A stretch of DNA of 64,000 nucleotides from Gordonia hongkongensis (lineage in GTDB: Bacteria > Actinomycetota > Actinomycetes > Mycobacteriales > Mycobacteriaceae): assembly GCF_023078355.1 (NCBI RefSeq), contig NZ_CP095552.1, positions 2,604,001-2,668,000 of the forward strand, in the 5' to 3' direction. How positions within the stretch are numbered: position 1 is the stretch's first letter; every line of letters starts with the position of its first letter. Under the pieces are notes generated by a model. That model did not search any database and was not told where the DNA came from. It saw only the letters and a list, made by a program, of their open reading frames with translations. Positions 19,725 through 28,249 of this stretch are shown piece by piece. The position numbers and the translations under genes are program-made.

Positions 19725-20861
19725 TCAGGGCTGGTTGCGGGCCGCGCAACCGACCGCGTCGGAGATCGAGGCGAAGCCACCGTCCCGGGCGCGCCGGGCG
19801 AGTCCGGCATGGAGTTCGGCGAGCCACACCGGGCCGCCGTAGATGAAGCCGGTGTAGACCTGCAACAGGTCGGCACCGGCGCAGATCCGCTCCCAGGCCT
19901 GGTCGACGGTCTCGATGCCGCCCACGCTGACGAGCGCGACACGTCCGCCGACGCGGTCGTAGAGGCGACGCAGCACCGTCAGCGACCGAGCGGCGACCGG
20001 CGGCCCGGACAGCCCACCGGCACCGATCTCGTCGACCTCGTGCGACGCGGTGCGCAGACCCTCGCGGCCGATCGTGGTGTTGGTGGCGACGATCCCGGCC
20101 AGGCCGAGCTCCACGGCCAGGTCCGCCACGGCGTCGACGTCGTCGTCGACGAGGTCGGGGGCGATCTTCACCAGCACCGGGACGTCCACGGCGGCGAGCA
20201 CCGCGGCCAGGATCGGTCGCAGTGAGTCGACGGCCTGCAGATCACGCAGTCCCGGGGTGTTCGGCGAACTCACGTTGACCACGACGAAATCCGCGAGCGG
20301 TCCGAGCAGTTCCGCCGAACGCCGGTAGTCGTCGATGGCGTCCTCGACCGGGACGACCTTGGTCTTGCCGATGTTGGCTCCGATGGGGACCGACACCGGC
20401 CCCCGTCGTACCTCGGTCAGGTGCTGTGCGGCCACCTCGGCACCGGGATTGTTGAAGCCCATCCGATTGATCAGCGCACGGTCCGCGGGCAGCCGGAACA
20501 ATCGCGGCGTCGGATTCCCGGGCTGCCCCTGGCCGGTGATCGTGCCGATCTCGGCGAACCCGAAGCCGAGCTGACCCCAGGTGTTCACCGCGCCGGCCGT
20601 CTTGTCGAACCCGGCCGCCAGACCGATCGGGGCGGGGAAGTCGACGCCGAACACCCGCGTCCGCAGGATCGGATCATGCCGGGCCAACAGCCTCGCGGTC
20701 AGGAACGCCAACGGCGAAAACCGCCCGACGACGCGCAGCACCGAGAACACGATGTGATGGATTCGCTCCGGATCGACGCGGAACATGATCGAGCGCACTA
20801 GGGGATAGCACCACCGGTTGAGCACGGGAAGTACTCGGGTGGTGCTGCGGGACATCAGCAT
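19725..20861 (-). CDS. pyrD: Dihydroorotate dehydrogenase (quinone), class 2
   Basis: 378 residues. It oxidises dihydroorotate to orotate in pyrimidine synthesis, passing electrons to the quinone pool through FMN. The N-terminal membrane-associating helix pair (about 1-55) precedes the barrel with [64 protein letters not shown] (catalytic Ser region), [15 protein letters not shown] and [18 protein letters not shown] 20861 is chosen because a GGAG lies nine bases upstream; ATG 20855 is an alternative. The start overlaps the stop of the DUF5703 gene. Confidence 0.95.
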   Translation of the reverse strand: MLMSRSTTRVLPVLNRWCYPLVRSIMFRVDPERIHHIVFSVLRVVGRFSPLAFLTARLLARHDPILRTRVFGVDFPAPIGLAAGFDKTAGAVNTWGQLGFGFAEIGTITGQGQPGNPTPRLFRLPADRALINRMGFNNPGAEVAAQHLTEVRRGPVSVPIGANIGKTKVVPVEDAIDDYRRSAELLGPLADFVVVNVSSPNTPGLRDLQAVDSLRPILAAVLAAVDVPVLVKIAPDLVDDDVDAVADLAVELGLAGIVATNTTIGREGLRTASHEVDEIGAGGLSGPPVAARSLTVLRRLYDRVGGRVALVSVGGIETVDQAWERICAGADLLQVYTGFIYGGPVWLAELHAGLARRARDGGFASISDAVGCAARNQP

Positions 20862-21175
20862 GCGCGGGCGCTCCGTGGGTCGTTGTCGTCGAATCCGGTG
20901 GACCGGTCGCCGGTCGGGTCGGCGGTGTCGGGCCCGCGTGAACCTCGCGGCGGCCGGCGCCGTTTGAGCAGCACCTTGCGGGTTCCGTCGGAGTAGAGCC
21001 GCACCCGGGACAGCTCCCAACCGCCGAACTCCGCCTCGAGGGCCAACCGCATCGAGGCGGTCACCCGGGTGACGTCAGGGGGAAGACGCAGCAGGATGCA
21101 CTCGACATCCTCCGAGGTGACCTCCCACCCGTCGGGATAGCGCGAACCGTTTCGTTTCGACCGGTCAGGATTCAT
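20855..21175 (-). CDS. DUF5703 family small protein
   Basis: 106 residues. The conserved part ([59 protein letters not shown], residues 15-73) is the DUF5703 region, a short actinobacterial domain of unknown function. The last 30 residues are acidic and disordered. Its ATG overlaps the lppL stop (ATGA) and its TGA overlaps the pyrD start, so all three are probably one translationally coupled operon. Confidence 0.75.
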   Translation of the reverse strand: MNPDRSKRNGSRYPDGWEVTSEDVECILLRLPPDVTRVTASMRLALEAEFGGWELSRVRLYSDGTRKVLLKRRRPPRGSRGPDTADPTGDRSTGFDDNDPRSARAC

Positions 21176-22251
21176 TCGGCCCGCCCGTCGTCGGGAACCA
21201 CCTGGAGTCCGCCGTTCCGCGCCGAGAGCACGTAGACGGTGCCCGATCCGTCGACCACGATGCGGTCGGGCTGTACGACCGAAGCGAACCGCCGGACCTC
21301 GGTGGGTTCACCGTCTGCCAGGTCAAATGCCACCACCTCGTTGTCGCCGGTCGTCGAGACCCAGAGCAGGTCTCGGGTGTCGTCGTAGTCTACGGCGTAC
21401 GGTCCGCCGGCCACCGGGTAGCGAAAGCGCATCACCAGCGGTGATCCGAAGAAGCCGAGGATCTCGCCGTCACGGGTGTTGGCGACCAGCACGCGTCCGA
21501 ACTCGTCGACGGTCGAGTTGGTGGCCCCGTTGCCCGCACGCAGCGCCGGCCCCAGTTCACCGGATTCGGGGTCGACGGGGGTCACCGACGACTGCGCCCG
21601 ATCCAGGACGACGACCTGGCCGTCGAGGCCTTCCGCAGACTCGGGCGCGGCCGTCACCGAGTCCACCCGTACGAAGCGATCGACGTCGTGCTTCTTCGCG
21701 AAATCGTTGTCGTACACGAGGACTCGTCCATCGGCCGTGCCGACGACGAGCAGCCCGGCCGTGGTCCGGGCGATCGCCGTCGGCTGGTCGGACTCGAGGT
21801 CGCCCGTGCGGACCCGTCCGTCGGCATCGACGACGACGAGCGCACCCGGGCCCGCGCCGACGAACCCGCCGTCGTCGCCGGCGGCCAGGGCGGTGAGGCC
21901 CGGGACCGCGATCGTCTGCGGCGGGGTCGTCAGCGCCCCGGCGTCGTATCGGAGGATCTGGTTGCCGTCGGCTGACAGGACGGCGACGCTGCCACCCGAC
22001 GCGGCGAGCGCACGCGCCTCGGCCGGGGCGGGCGCGACGGTGCCCGCGGGAGCCGTCGTCGAATTCGCCGGCGCCTCCGGCGCGGTCGCGGGCACGACGG
22101 TCGGTACGTCGGGGGTGCCGTCGTCGGAGCCGCACGCGGTGATCATGCCCACACCGATGACCAGTGCCGCCGTGGCCGCGATCGGACCCCGTAGCCGCGA
22201 CACGCCCGTGTGGGGCTGGTGACTTGGGCGTGAAGGTCGCGGGAAGAGCAT
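21172..22251 (-). CDS. lppL: LppL-type lipoprotein with beta-propeller-like repeats
   Basis: 359 residues. A signal peptide ends with lipobox MITAC (C40); a Ser/Thr/Pro/Ala linker (to about 75) leads into repeated segments ([102 protein letters not shown]) typical of a beta-propeller. ATG 22251 is used because upstream residues do not look like a signal peptide. Position before pyrD matches Rv2138 (lppL). The role is probably extracytoplasmic binding or scaffolding; the ligand is unknown. Confidence 0.8.
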   Translation of the reverse strand: MLFPRPSRPSHQPHTGVSRLRGPIAATAALVIGVGMITACGSDDGTPDVPTVVPATAPEAPANSTTAPAGTVAPAPAEARALAASGGSVAVLSADGNQILRYDAGALTTPPQTIAVPGLTALAAGDDGGFVGAGPGALVVVDADGRVRTGDLESDQPTAIARTTAGLLVVGTADGRVLVYDNDFAKKHDVDRFVRVDSVTAAPESAEGLDGQVVVLDRAQSSVTPVDPESGELGPALRAGNGATNSTVDEFGRVLVANTRDGEILGFFGSPLVMRFRYPVAGGPYAVDYDDTRDLLWVSTTGDNEVVAFDLADGEPTEVRRFASVVQPDRIVVDGSGTVYVLSARNGGLQVVPDDGRAE

Positions 22252-22338
22252 GTCCCCATCTTGCGCGACCGCTTCCGCGCGCCGCTCAGGCGGGTCGGGG
22301 CCGTGTCGTCGTGTCGGGTCGGCTGCGGCGGTCCCAAG

Positions 22339-22344
22339 TAGCAT
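22339..22344 (+). promoter_or_regulatory. -10 element, leaderless uppP
   Basis: TAGCAT with an 8-base spacer to GTG 22353. This favours GTG 22353 over ATG 22365 as the start. Confidence 0.45.
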
Positions 22345-22352
22345 CGGGCGCC

Positions 22353-23195
22353 GTGACCGACACCATGACGTGGACCCAGTCGATCGTCCTCGGGGCGTTG
22401 CAGGGCCTCACCGAGTTCCTGCCGATCTCGTCGTCCGGGCATCTCCGGATCGCCTCCGAACTGATGTTCGGCGAGGACGCCGGGGCCTCCTTCACCGCGG
22501 TCACGCAGCTCGGCACCGAGGCCGCGGTCCTCGTCTTCTTCGCCCGCGACATCGTCCGCATCATCACCGCGTGGTTCCGCGGGCTCCGTCATGCCGACGA
22601 GCGGAACGTCGACTACCGGATCGGCTGGTACGTGATCTTCGCGACCATCCCGATCGGCCTGATCGGCTTCCTGTTCAAGGACGAGATCCGCACCACCGGA
22701 CGCAATCTGTGGCTCGTCGCCATCATGCTGATCGTGTTCGCCGGCGTGTTCTGGCTGGCCGAGCGCTACGGGCAGAAGCAGCGGAACCTCGAACAGCTCA
22801 CCCTGCGGGACGGCCTCGTGATGGGTGGCGCCCAATGTCTGGCGCTGATCCCGGGCGTGTCGCGCTCCGGTGCGACCGCGAGTGCCGGCCTGTTCCTCGG
22901 ACTCGAACGCGAAGCCGCCTTCCGCTTCTCGTTCCTGCTGGCCATCCCCGCGGTCACCGCATCCGGCCTGTTCAGCCTCCCGGACGCGTTCAACCCGAGC
23001 GGGGAGGGCATGGAGGCCAGCGGACCCCAGCTGCTCGTCGCGACGCTGGTCGCGTTCGTCGTCGGTTATGCCGCGATCGCCTGGCTGCTCAAGTTCGTCA
23101 GCGCGCACTCCATGAACTGGTTCGGCGCCTATCGCATCGTGCTGGGCGTCACGCTGATCATCCTGTTGTCGACCGGCGTCGTCTCGGCGACCTGA
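22353..23195 (+). CDS. uppP: Undecaprenyl-diphosphatase
   Basis: 280 residues. An integral membrane enzyme that recycles the undecaprenyl-pyrophosphate carrier for peptidoglycan synthesis and causes bacitracin tolerance. Signature segments are [15 protein letters not shown] (about residues 14-28) and [20 protein letters not shown]. About eight hydrophobic segments are visible. Two in-frame starts exist: GTG 22353, supported by a leaderless -10, and ATG 22365, which matches the start of the M. tuberculosis protein as I recall it. It is divergent from lppL. Confidence 0.94.
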   Translation: MTDTMTWTQSIVLGALQGLTEFLPISSSGHLRIASELMFGEDAGASFTAVTQLGTEAAVLVFFARDIVRIITAWFRGLRHADERNVDYRIGWYVIFATIPIGLIGFLFKDEIRTTGRNLWLVAIMLIVFAGVFWLAERYGQKQRNLEQLTLRDGLVMGGAQCLALIPGVSRSGATASAGLFLGLEREAAFRFSFLLAIPAVTASGLFSLPDAFNPSGEGMEASGPQLLVATLVAFVVGYAAIAWLLKFVSAHSMNWFGAYRIVLGVTLIILLSTGVVSAT

Positions 23196-23250
23196 TGCCA
23201 CGGCCGCGGCGCCGGGCGGTCGCGCCGTGCGGTCCCGCCGGGCCGGTGCC

Positions 23251-23256
23251 TATGGT
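23251..23256 (+). promoter_or_regulatory. -10 element, leaderless histidine phosphatase gene
   Basis: TATGGT with a 6-base spacer to ATG 23263. Confidence 0.5.
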
Positions 23257-23262
23257 TGTGGG

Positions 23263-23976
23263 ATGACCGTGATCCTTCTCCGGCACGGCCGTTCGACGGC
23301 GAACACCTCAGGGGTGCTCGCCGGTCGCAGCGCCGGCGTCCACCTCGACGACCGCGGGCGCGCCCAGGCCGATGATCTGGTTCGTCGTCTCGGCGACCAT
23401 CTCGGGTCCATTCGCGCGGTGGCGCGTTCGCCGCTCGATCGGTGCGCCGAGACCGTCCAGCCACTGCTGGCGGCGCTGGCCGCGGACGGGCAGGCGCCAC
23501 CCGAGATCGTCGTCGACGATCTCGCCGAGGTCGATTACGGCGGGTGGACCGGGCGTCCGATCTCGGAATTGTTGACCGAACCGCTGTGGAAGGTCGTGCA
23601 GCGGCAGCCGTCGGCCGCGATCTTCCCCGACGGGGAGGGACTCGCCGACGTGCAGGCACGGGCCGTACGCGCCATCCGCGAACTGGACCGCGTCCACGGC
23701 GGCCCGGACGGTTCCGGGGTGTGGATCGCGTGCTCGCACGGTGACGTGATCAAGTCGATCATCGCCGACGCCATGGGCAGCCACCTCGACGCCTTCCAGC
23801 GCATCGTCGTCGAACCGGCGTCGATCAGCGTGATCCGCTACACGCCGTCGCGTCCTTATGTCCATACGGTGAATGCGACCGAGTTGCTGTCCATCCCGAA
23901 GCCCCGCCGCCGGCGCAGGACGGGCAACGACCGTCCGACGACGCGGTGGTGGGCGGCGACACGGGCGCGGATGTAG
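23263..23976 (+). CDS. Histidine phosphatase (phosphoglycerate-mutase-like) family protein
   Basis: 237 residues. It opens with LLRHGRSTAN (R7, H8: the phospho-accepting His) and has a second catalytic His in ACSHGDVIKS. ARSPLDRCAETVQPLL and EVDYGGWTGRPISELL are further family segments. It is a cofactor-independent-of-metal phosphatase of the MSMEG/Rv2135c type; the substrate is unknown. The C-terminal tail is Arg-rich. It lies between uppP and the DUF3090 gene, as in Rv2136c-Rv2134c. Confidence 0.88.
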   Translation: MTVILLRHGRSTANTSGVLAGRSAGVHLDDRGRAQADDLVRRLGDHLGSIRAVARSPLDRCAETVQPLLAALAADGQAPPEIVVDDLAEVDYGGWTGRPISELLTEPLWKVVQRQPSAAIFPDGEGLADVQARAVRAIRELDRVHGGPDGSGVWIACSHGDVIKSIIADAMGSHLDAFQRIVVEPASISVIRYTPSRPYVHTVNATELLSIPKPRRRRRTGNDRPTTRWWAATRARM

Positions 23977-23998
23977 CGCCGTCCGCCAATGGTGCCGC

Positions 23999-24004
23999 TA
24001 CGAT
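23999..24004 (+). promoter_or_regulatory. Likely -10 element of the DUF3090 gene
   Basis: TACGAT about 44 bases before ATG 24049. Confidence 0.35.
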
Positions 24005-24048
24005 CCCGGCGACATCGGGATAATGAACCAGACGACGAAGGAGGTGTG

Positions 24049-24783
24049 ATGTCTCGAGCGATACACGTGTTCCGGAGCCCGGACCGCTTCGTGGCGGGCA
24101 CGATCGGGCAGCCCGGTGACCGCACGTTCTACCTCCAGGCGGTCCACGAGGCCCGCATCATCAGCGTGATGCTGGAGAAGCAGCAGGTCCAGATCCTCGC
24201 CGACCGGATCGGTGCCCTGCTCGACGAGATCCACCGACGCTTCGGCACGCCGATCCCGCCGGAGACCGACCGGGTCGGTGACCTGAGTCCGCTGGTGATG
24301 CCGGTCGACGCCGAGTTCCGGGTCGGCACCATGGGTCTCGGCTGGGACGCCGAATCCGAGGCGGTCGTGGTCGAGTTGCTAGCCATCACCGAGGGGGAGT
24401 TCGACGAAAGCGTGGTCCTCGACGACACCGACGAGGGCCCGGACGCGGTGCGGGTCTTCCTGACGACCGCGGCGGCCCGCGAGTTCGCCGCCCGCTCGTC
24501 GAGGGTGATATCCGCGGGACGACAGCCGTGCCCGTTGTGCAGCGAACCGCTCGACCCCGAAGGTCACCTGTGTATCCGGACCAACGGATACAAACGGGAT
24601 GCGGAGTTGAGCAAATCCCTCGACTTCATCGACCCCGATGTCTTCAACAGCCTTGCCGCACAGAGTGATCCGGGCCTGGCGGCCGATGACGACCCCTTCG
24701 GCCAGGCGGGGGACACCCCGCCGTCCGGTGACCCGGACGACCCCGACGAGCCCGGTGACGCCGGCTCTTCCGCACGTGACTGA
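24049..24783 (+). CDS. DUF3090 family protein
   Basis: 244 residues. The N-terminal 190 residues (IHVFRSPDRFVAGTIGQPGDRTFYLQA, VSVMLEK-like helix, VGTMGLGWDAE) are the DUF3090 domain. It ends in a Cys motif CPLCSEPLDPEGHLCIRTNGY (three Cys and one His), which could bind zinc. An acidic Asp/Pro tail follows. ATG 24049 has an ideal GAAGGAGGTGTG ribosome-binding site. The partner gene downstream overlaps by eight bases; the pair is conserved in actinobacteria (Rv2134c-Rv2133c), but function is unknown. Confidence 0.85.
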   Translation: MSRAIHVFRSPDRFVAGTIGQPGDRTFYLQAVHEARIISVMLEKQQVQILADRIGALLDEIHRRFGTPIPPETDRVGDLSPLVMPVDAEFRVGTMGLGWDAESEAVVVELLAITEGEFDESVVLDDTDEGPDAVRVFLTTAAAREFAARSSRVISAGRQPCPLCSEPLDPEGHLCIRTNGYKRDAELSKSLDFIDPDVFNSLAAQSDPGLAADDDPFGQAGDTPPSGDPDDPDEPGDAGSSARD

Positions 24784-25609
24784 CGAGCCCGCGGTCGACC
24801 ACGTCCTCCGCGACGGCGAACTCACCATCCTCGGCCGGATCCCCTCGGCCAGCAACGCGACGCTCGTGTGCGATGCGGTGCTCGACGACCGGACCTCGGT
24901 GCGTTGTGTCTACAAACCGGTGCGCGGTGAGGTCCCGCTGTGGGACTTCCCCGACGGCACGCTCGCCGGACGGGAAGTGGCGTCGTACCTGATCTCGGAG
25001 GCGCTGGGGTGGGACACGATCCCGACCACAGTGCACCGCGACGGCCCGCTCGGGCCCGGGATGGTGCAGCGCTGGGTCGAGACACCGGACAACACCGATC
25101 ACCCGATCCCGGCGACCGAACCGCGGGTCGACCTGGTCGACCTGTGCCCGGTGGGCGCGGTACCCGCCGGCTATCTCGCGGTCCTGCAGGCCTACGACCC
25201 GTACGGCGACCCCGTCGTGCTGGTGCACGCCGACGACCCGCGGTTGCAGCGCATGTCGGTGCTCGACGTCATCCTCAACAACGCCGACCGCAAGGGCGGT
25301 CACGTCCTGGAAGGTCTGGACGGCACCGTCTACGGGATCGACCACGGCATCTGTCTGCACGAGGAGGACAAACTGCGGACGGTGCTGTGGGGCTGGGCGG
25401 GCGAACCGGTACCCGGGCACCTCGTCGCCGATGTCGCCGAACTCGCGGAGCGGTTGGAGACCGACGGCTCGGCCCTGCGCGCACAGCTCGCCGAACACAT
25501 CACGCCCGACGAGATCGAGTCGCTCGCGATCCGCGCGATCGTGGTCGCCGAGAGCGCGACCATGCCGCACCCGCCCGGTCACCGGCCCATCCCGTGGCCG
25601 CCGTTCTGA
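24776..25609 (+). CDS. SCO1664 family protein (PI3/4-kinase-like fold)
   Basis: 277 residues. Conserved segments are CVYKPVRGEVPLWDFPDGTLAGREVASYLISEALGW, GPGMVQRWVE, LDVILNNADRKGGHVLEG and VYGIDHGICLHEEDKLRTVLWGWAG. The Lys in a YKP motif, the N-ADRKGGH catalytic-like loop and the later DHG resemble the metal and nucleotide sites of phosphatidylinositol-kinase-like proteins. GTG 24776 overlaps the DUF3090 stop; GTG 24755 is an in-frame alternative. Likely an ATP-dependent enzyme acting with DUF3090. Confidence 0.8.
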   Translation: MTDEPAVDHVLRDGELTILGRIPSASNATLVCDAVLDDRTSVRCVYKPVRGEVPLWDFPDGTLAGREVASYLISEALGWDTIPTTVHRDGPLGPGMVQRWVETPDNTDHPIPATEPRVDLVDLCPVGAVPAGYLAVLQAYDPYGDPVVLVHADDPRLQRMSVLDVILNNADRKGGHVLEGLDGTVYGIDHGICLHEEDKLRTVLWGWAGEPVPGHLVADVAELAERLETDGSALRAQLAEHITPDEIESLAIRAIVVAESATMPHPPGHRPIPWPPF

Positions 25610-25663
25610 GCGAATGCGCTCCGTCCCGGACGAGGCCGTGAAGGGCCTGCGCGCGGTGGGCAA

Positions 25664-25669
25664 TACAGT
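25664..25669 (+). promoter_or_regulatory. -10 element, leaderless mshC
   Basis: TACAGT with a 6-base spacer to ATG 25676. Confidence 0.55.
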
Positions 25670-25675
25670 GGACGC

Positions 25676-26929
25676 ATGCAGTCGTGGCCCGATCTCGAAC
25701 TCCCCGCCGTACCGGGCAGTGGACCCGCCCTCCGTCTCTACGACACCGCCGACCGTGCGGTCCGTCCCGTCGCCCCCGGGGCCACCGCGACCATGTACGT
25801 GTGCGGCATCACCCCCTACGACGCGACCCACCTGGGGCACGCCGCCACCTATGTGACCTTCGACCAGGTCAACCGGATCCTGCGCGATCAGGGCCACGAG
25901 GTCCATTACGTGCAGAACGTCACCGACGTCGACGACCCGCTGTTCGAACGGGCGGACCGGGACGGCGTCGACTGGCGTGATCTCGGGGCGCGGGAGACGC
26001 AGCTGTTCCGCGACGACATGACCGCTCTGCGCGTCCTGCCCCCGCGCGATTACATCGGCGCGGTCGAGTCGGTCAACGAGGTCGTCGAGGTCGTCGGCAA
26101 GCTGCTGGCCTCCGGGGCCGCCTACACCGTCGATGACGCGCAGTTCCCGGACGTCTATTTCCGCACCGATGCCACCGAACAGTTCGGCTACGAGTCGGGG
26201 TACGACCGCGAGACCATGGAACGGTTCTTCGCCGAGCGCGGCGGCGATCCCGATCGTCCCGGCAAGCGAGATCCGCTCGACGCGCTGCTGTGGCGCGCCG
26301 AACGTCCGGGCGAGCCGTCGTGGGAGTCGCCGTTCGGTCCGGGCCGGCCGGGCTGGCACATCGAGTGTTCGGCGATCGCGCTGAACCGGCTCGGGATCGA
26401 GTTCGACATCCAGGGCGGCGGCAACGACCTCATCTATCCGCACCACGAGTACTCGGCGGCCCACGGGGAGGCCCTCACCGGTTCGCGGCGGTTCGCCCGG
26501 CACTACGTGCACACCGGAATGGTCGGGCTCGACGGCGAGAAGATGTCGAAGAGTCGTGGCAATCTCGTGTTCGTGTCGGTCCTGCGACGCGAGGGCGTCG
26601 ACCCCGCGGCCATCCGACTCGCACTGCTCGCCGACCACTACCGCGGTGACCGGATGTGGACGGACGCGGTCCTGGACACGGCCGTCGAACGCCTCGGTCG
26701 CTGGCGTGCGGCGCTCGGCGCGAGTACCGGACCCGACGCCGAACCGGTCATCGCACGGCTCCGCCAGCATCTCGCCGACGATCTCGACACCCCCAAAGCG
26801 CTTGCCGCAGTGGACGGTTGGTGCGCGGATGTCCGCAACGGAATCGGTTCGTCGACGAGGGCGCCCGCCGAACTCGCGGCCGCGGTCGACGCGCTGCTGG
26901 GAATCCCGCTCGTCCCCGACGTCCGATAG
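25676..26929 (+). CDS. mshC: Cysteine:1D-myo-inosityl 2-amino-2-deoxy-glucopyranoside ligase
   Basis: 417 residues. It joins cysteine to GlcN-inositol in mycothiol synthesis, using ATP. It is a class I aminoacyl-tRNA synthetase relative: [24 protein letters not shown] contains the HIGH-type THLGH and a zinc Cys. [15 protein letters not shown] and [18 protein letters not shown] supply further zinc ligands, and EKMSKSRGN is the KMSKS loop. It is shorter than a cysteinyl-tRNA synthetase, which separates MshC from CysS. Mycothiol marks the organism as an actinomycete. Confidence 0.95.
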   Translation: MQSWPDLELPAVPGSGPALRLYDTADRAVRPVAPGATATMYVCGITPYDATHLGHAATYVTFDQVNRILRDQGHEVHYVQNVTDVDDPLFERADRDGVDWRDLGARETQLFRDDMTALRVLPPRDYIGAVESVNEVVEVVGKLLASGAAYTVDDAQFPDVYFRTDATEQFGYESGYDRETMERFFAERGGDPDRPGKRDPLDALLWRAERPGEPSWESPFGPGRPGWHIECSAIALNRLGIEFDIQGGGNDLIYPHHEYSAAHGEALTGSRRFARHYVHTGMVGLDGEKMSKSRGNLVFVSVLRREGVDPAAIRLALLADHYRGDRMWTDAVLDTAVERLGRWRAALGASTGPDAEPVIARLRQHLADDLDTPKALAAVDGWCADVRNGIGSSTRAPAELAAAVDALLGIPLVPDVR

Positions 26930-26971
26930 GCGTTGTCCCCACACCCGGATGTCCGCGCGCCGACGTCTGGG

Positions 26972-26977
26972 TAGAGT
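26972..26977 (+). promoter_or_regulatory. -10 element, leaderless 102-residue gene
   Basis: TAGAGT with a 6-base spacer to GTG 26984. Confidence 0.5.
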
Positions 26978-26983
26978 GCTGAC

Positions 26984-27292
26984 GTGGCGCGCGTGCAAGA
27001 GATCCGACCCGAGACCGACGCCGGGGTGTACACCGTCGTCACCCGGACGTCGACCTACCTGCTGGATTTCACCGAGATGACGCTGCTCCGGGCCCCAGGG
27101 GTCGGCGGCACCGAGAACGAGGACTGGACGGTCAGCAGGCTCCGACGCGACTCCGAGGACATCCCGCTGCTCGGGGTGAAGTCCTGTCGCCTGGGGGAGT
27201 CCGCGCAGTTCTGGGTGCGCGCCGCCGACGATCCCGACGTCCGCACGTGGCGGATCACCACCCCGGTGGTGTCCATCGAGAAGATCGGCTGA
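26984..27292 (+). CDS. Hypothetical protein, 102 residues
   Basis: No family is recognised. The protein is soluble and rich in beta-prone segments (GVYTVVTRTSTYLLDF, FWVRAADDPDVRTWRITTPVVSIEKI). There is no signal peptide, membrane segment or Cys cluster beyond one Cys (SCRLGES). GTG 26984 is set by a leaderless -10. It sits alone between mshC and the PAC2 gene and converges with the latter. The coding pattern is consistent with the rest of the window. Confidence 0.65.
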   Translation: MARVQEIRPETDAGVYTVVTRTSTYLLDFTEMTLLRAPGVGGTENEDWTVSRLRRDSEDIPLLGVKSCRLGESAQFWVRAADDPDVRTWRITTPVVSIEKIG

Positions 27293-27320
27293 CGACCCGG
27301 ATTCCGGCCGGACGCCTGGT

Positions 27321-28198
27321 TCAGGGTCCGAACGGTCCCTGGCCGCGACGTTTGAGATACCGCTCGAACTCCGCGGCCAGCGCGTCGCCGTCGATCTTCG
27401 CCATGACCTCGTCGGTGTCGACCTCGGCGTCCCCGCGCTCCTCGAGCCCGCGCACGTAGTCGGCGATCTCCTCGTCGTCCTCGGTCATCTCGGTGACCGC
27501 GCGTTCCCATTCCTCCGCCTGCTCGGGGAGGGTGCCGAGCGGCACCTCTATGTCGAGGACCTCCTCGACCCGGGTCAGCAGCGCCACCGTGGCCTTCGGG
27601 TTCGGCGGCGTCGACACGTAGTGGGGGACGGCCGCCCAGAACGAGACGGCCGGCAGACCCGCCTGGACGAAGAGATCCTGGAGGACGCCGGTGATGCCGG
27701 TCGGTCCCTCGTAGCGACTCTCCGCGAGGTTGTACCGGGCCGCGGACTCGCTGCTGTAGGCCGCGCCGGTCACCGGCACCGGGCGGGTGTGCGGGGTGTC
27801 GGCGAGCAATGCGCCCAGCATCACCGTGGTCTCGACACCGAGCTCTTGCGCGAGGTCGACGATCTCGGCGCAGAACGCCCGCCACCGCATGTTGGGTTCG
27901 ATGCCGCGGACCAGCACGATGTCGCGGTCGGCGCCCCGCGGGCTGCAGTACGAGATCGACGTCGTCGGCCAGTCGATCCGGCGCGTGACCCCGTCGATCT
28001 GATTCACGGTGGGGCGATTGACCTGGAAGTCGTAGTATTCATCGGAGTCGATGTCGGCGAGGGTCGGGCGTCCCATTCGAGTGCCAGGTGCTCGACAGCG
28101 CTGCTGGCGGCGTCCCCGGCGTCGTTCCACCCCTCGAAGGCCGCGAGCAGAATGGGTCTGCGCAGCTGGGGAAGGTTCGACGTCTGCTCAGCGTTCAC
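27321..28198 (-). pseudogene. PAC2 family (proteasome assembly chaperone-like) protein, frameshifted
   Basis: The first 36 or so codons from GTG 28198 (LRRPILLAAFEGWNDAGDAA) and the rest (PTLADIDSDEYYDFQVNRPTV, then RGIEPNMRWRAFC, LGALLADTPHTRPVPVTG, GITGVL) are in different frames. They meet at GGG 28066-28068, where one additional G would join them (minus strand GAC GCC CCG ACC) into about 292 residues. This is the PAC2 fold, an Rv2125-type protein next to metH. The C-terminal quarter is acidic and helical. Real lesion or homopolymer indel; the flanking frames are otherwise intact. Confidence 0.75.
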
Positions 28199-28204
28199 CG
28201 ATCC

Positions 28205-28210
28205 AGCCTA
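28205..28210 (-). promoter_or_regulatory. -10 element, leaderless PAC2 gene
   Basis: TAGGCT on the minus strand, 6-base spacer to GTG 28198. Confidence 0.5.
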
Positions 28211-28236
28211 CGACCGAACACGCAGAGAGGGCGAAC

Positions 28237-28242
28237 TACGCT
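28237..28242 (+). promoter_or_regulatory. -10 element, leaderless metH
   Basis: TACGCT with a 7-base spacer to ATG 28250. No cobalamin riboswitch can fit in the 51-bp gap to the divergent PAC2 gene. Confidence 0.5.
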
Positions 28243-28249
28243 GTCAACC

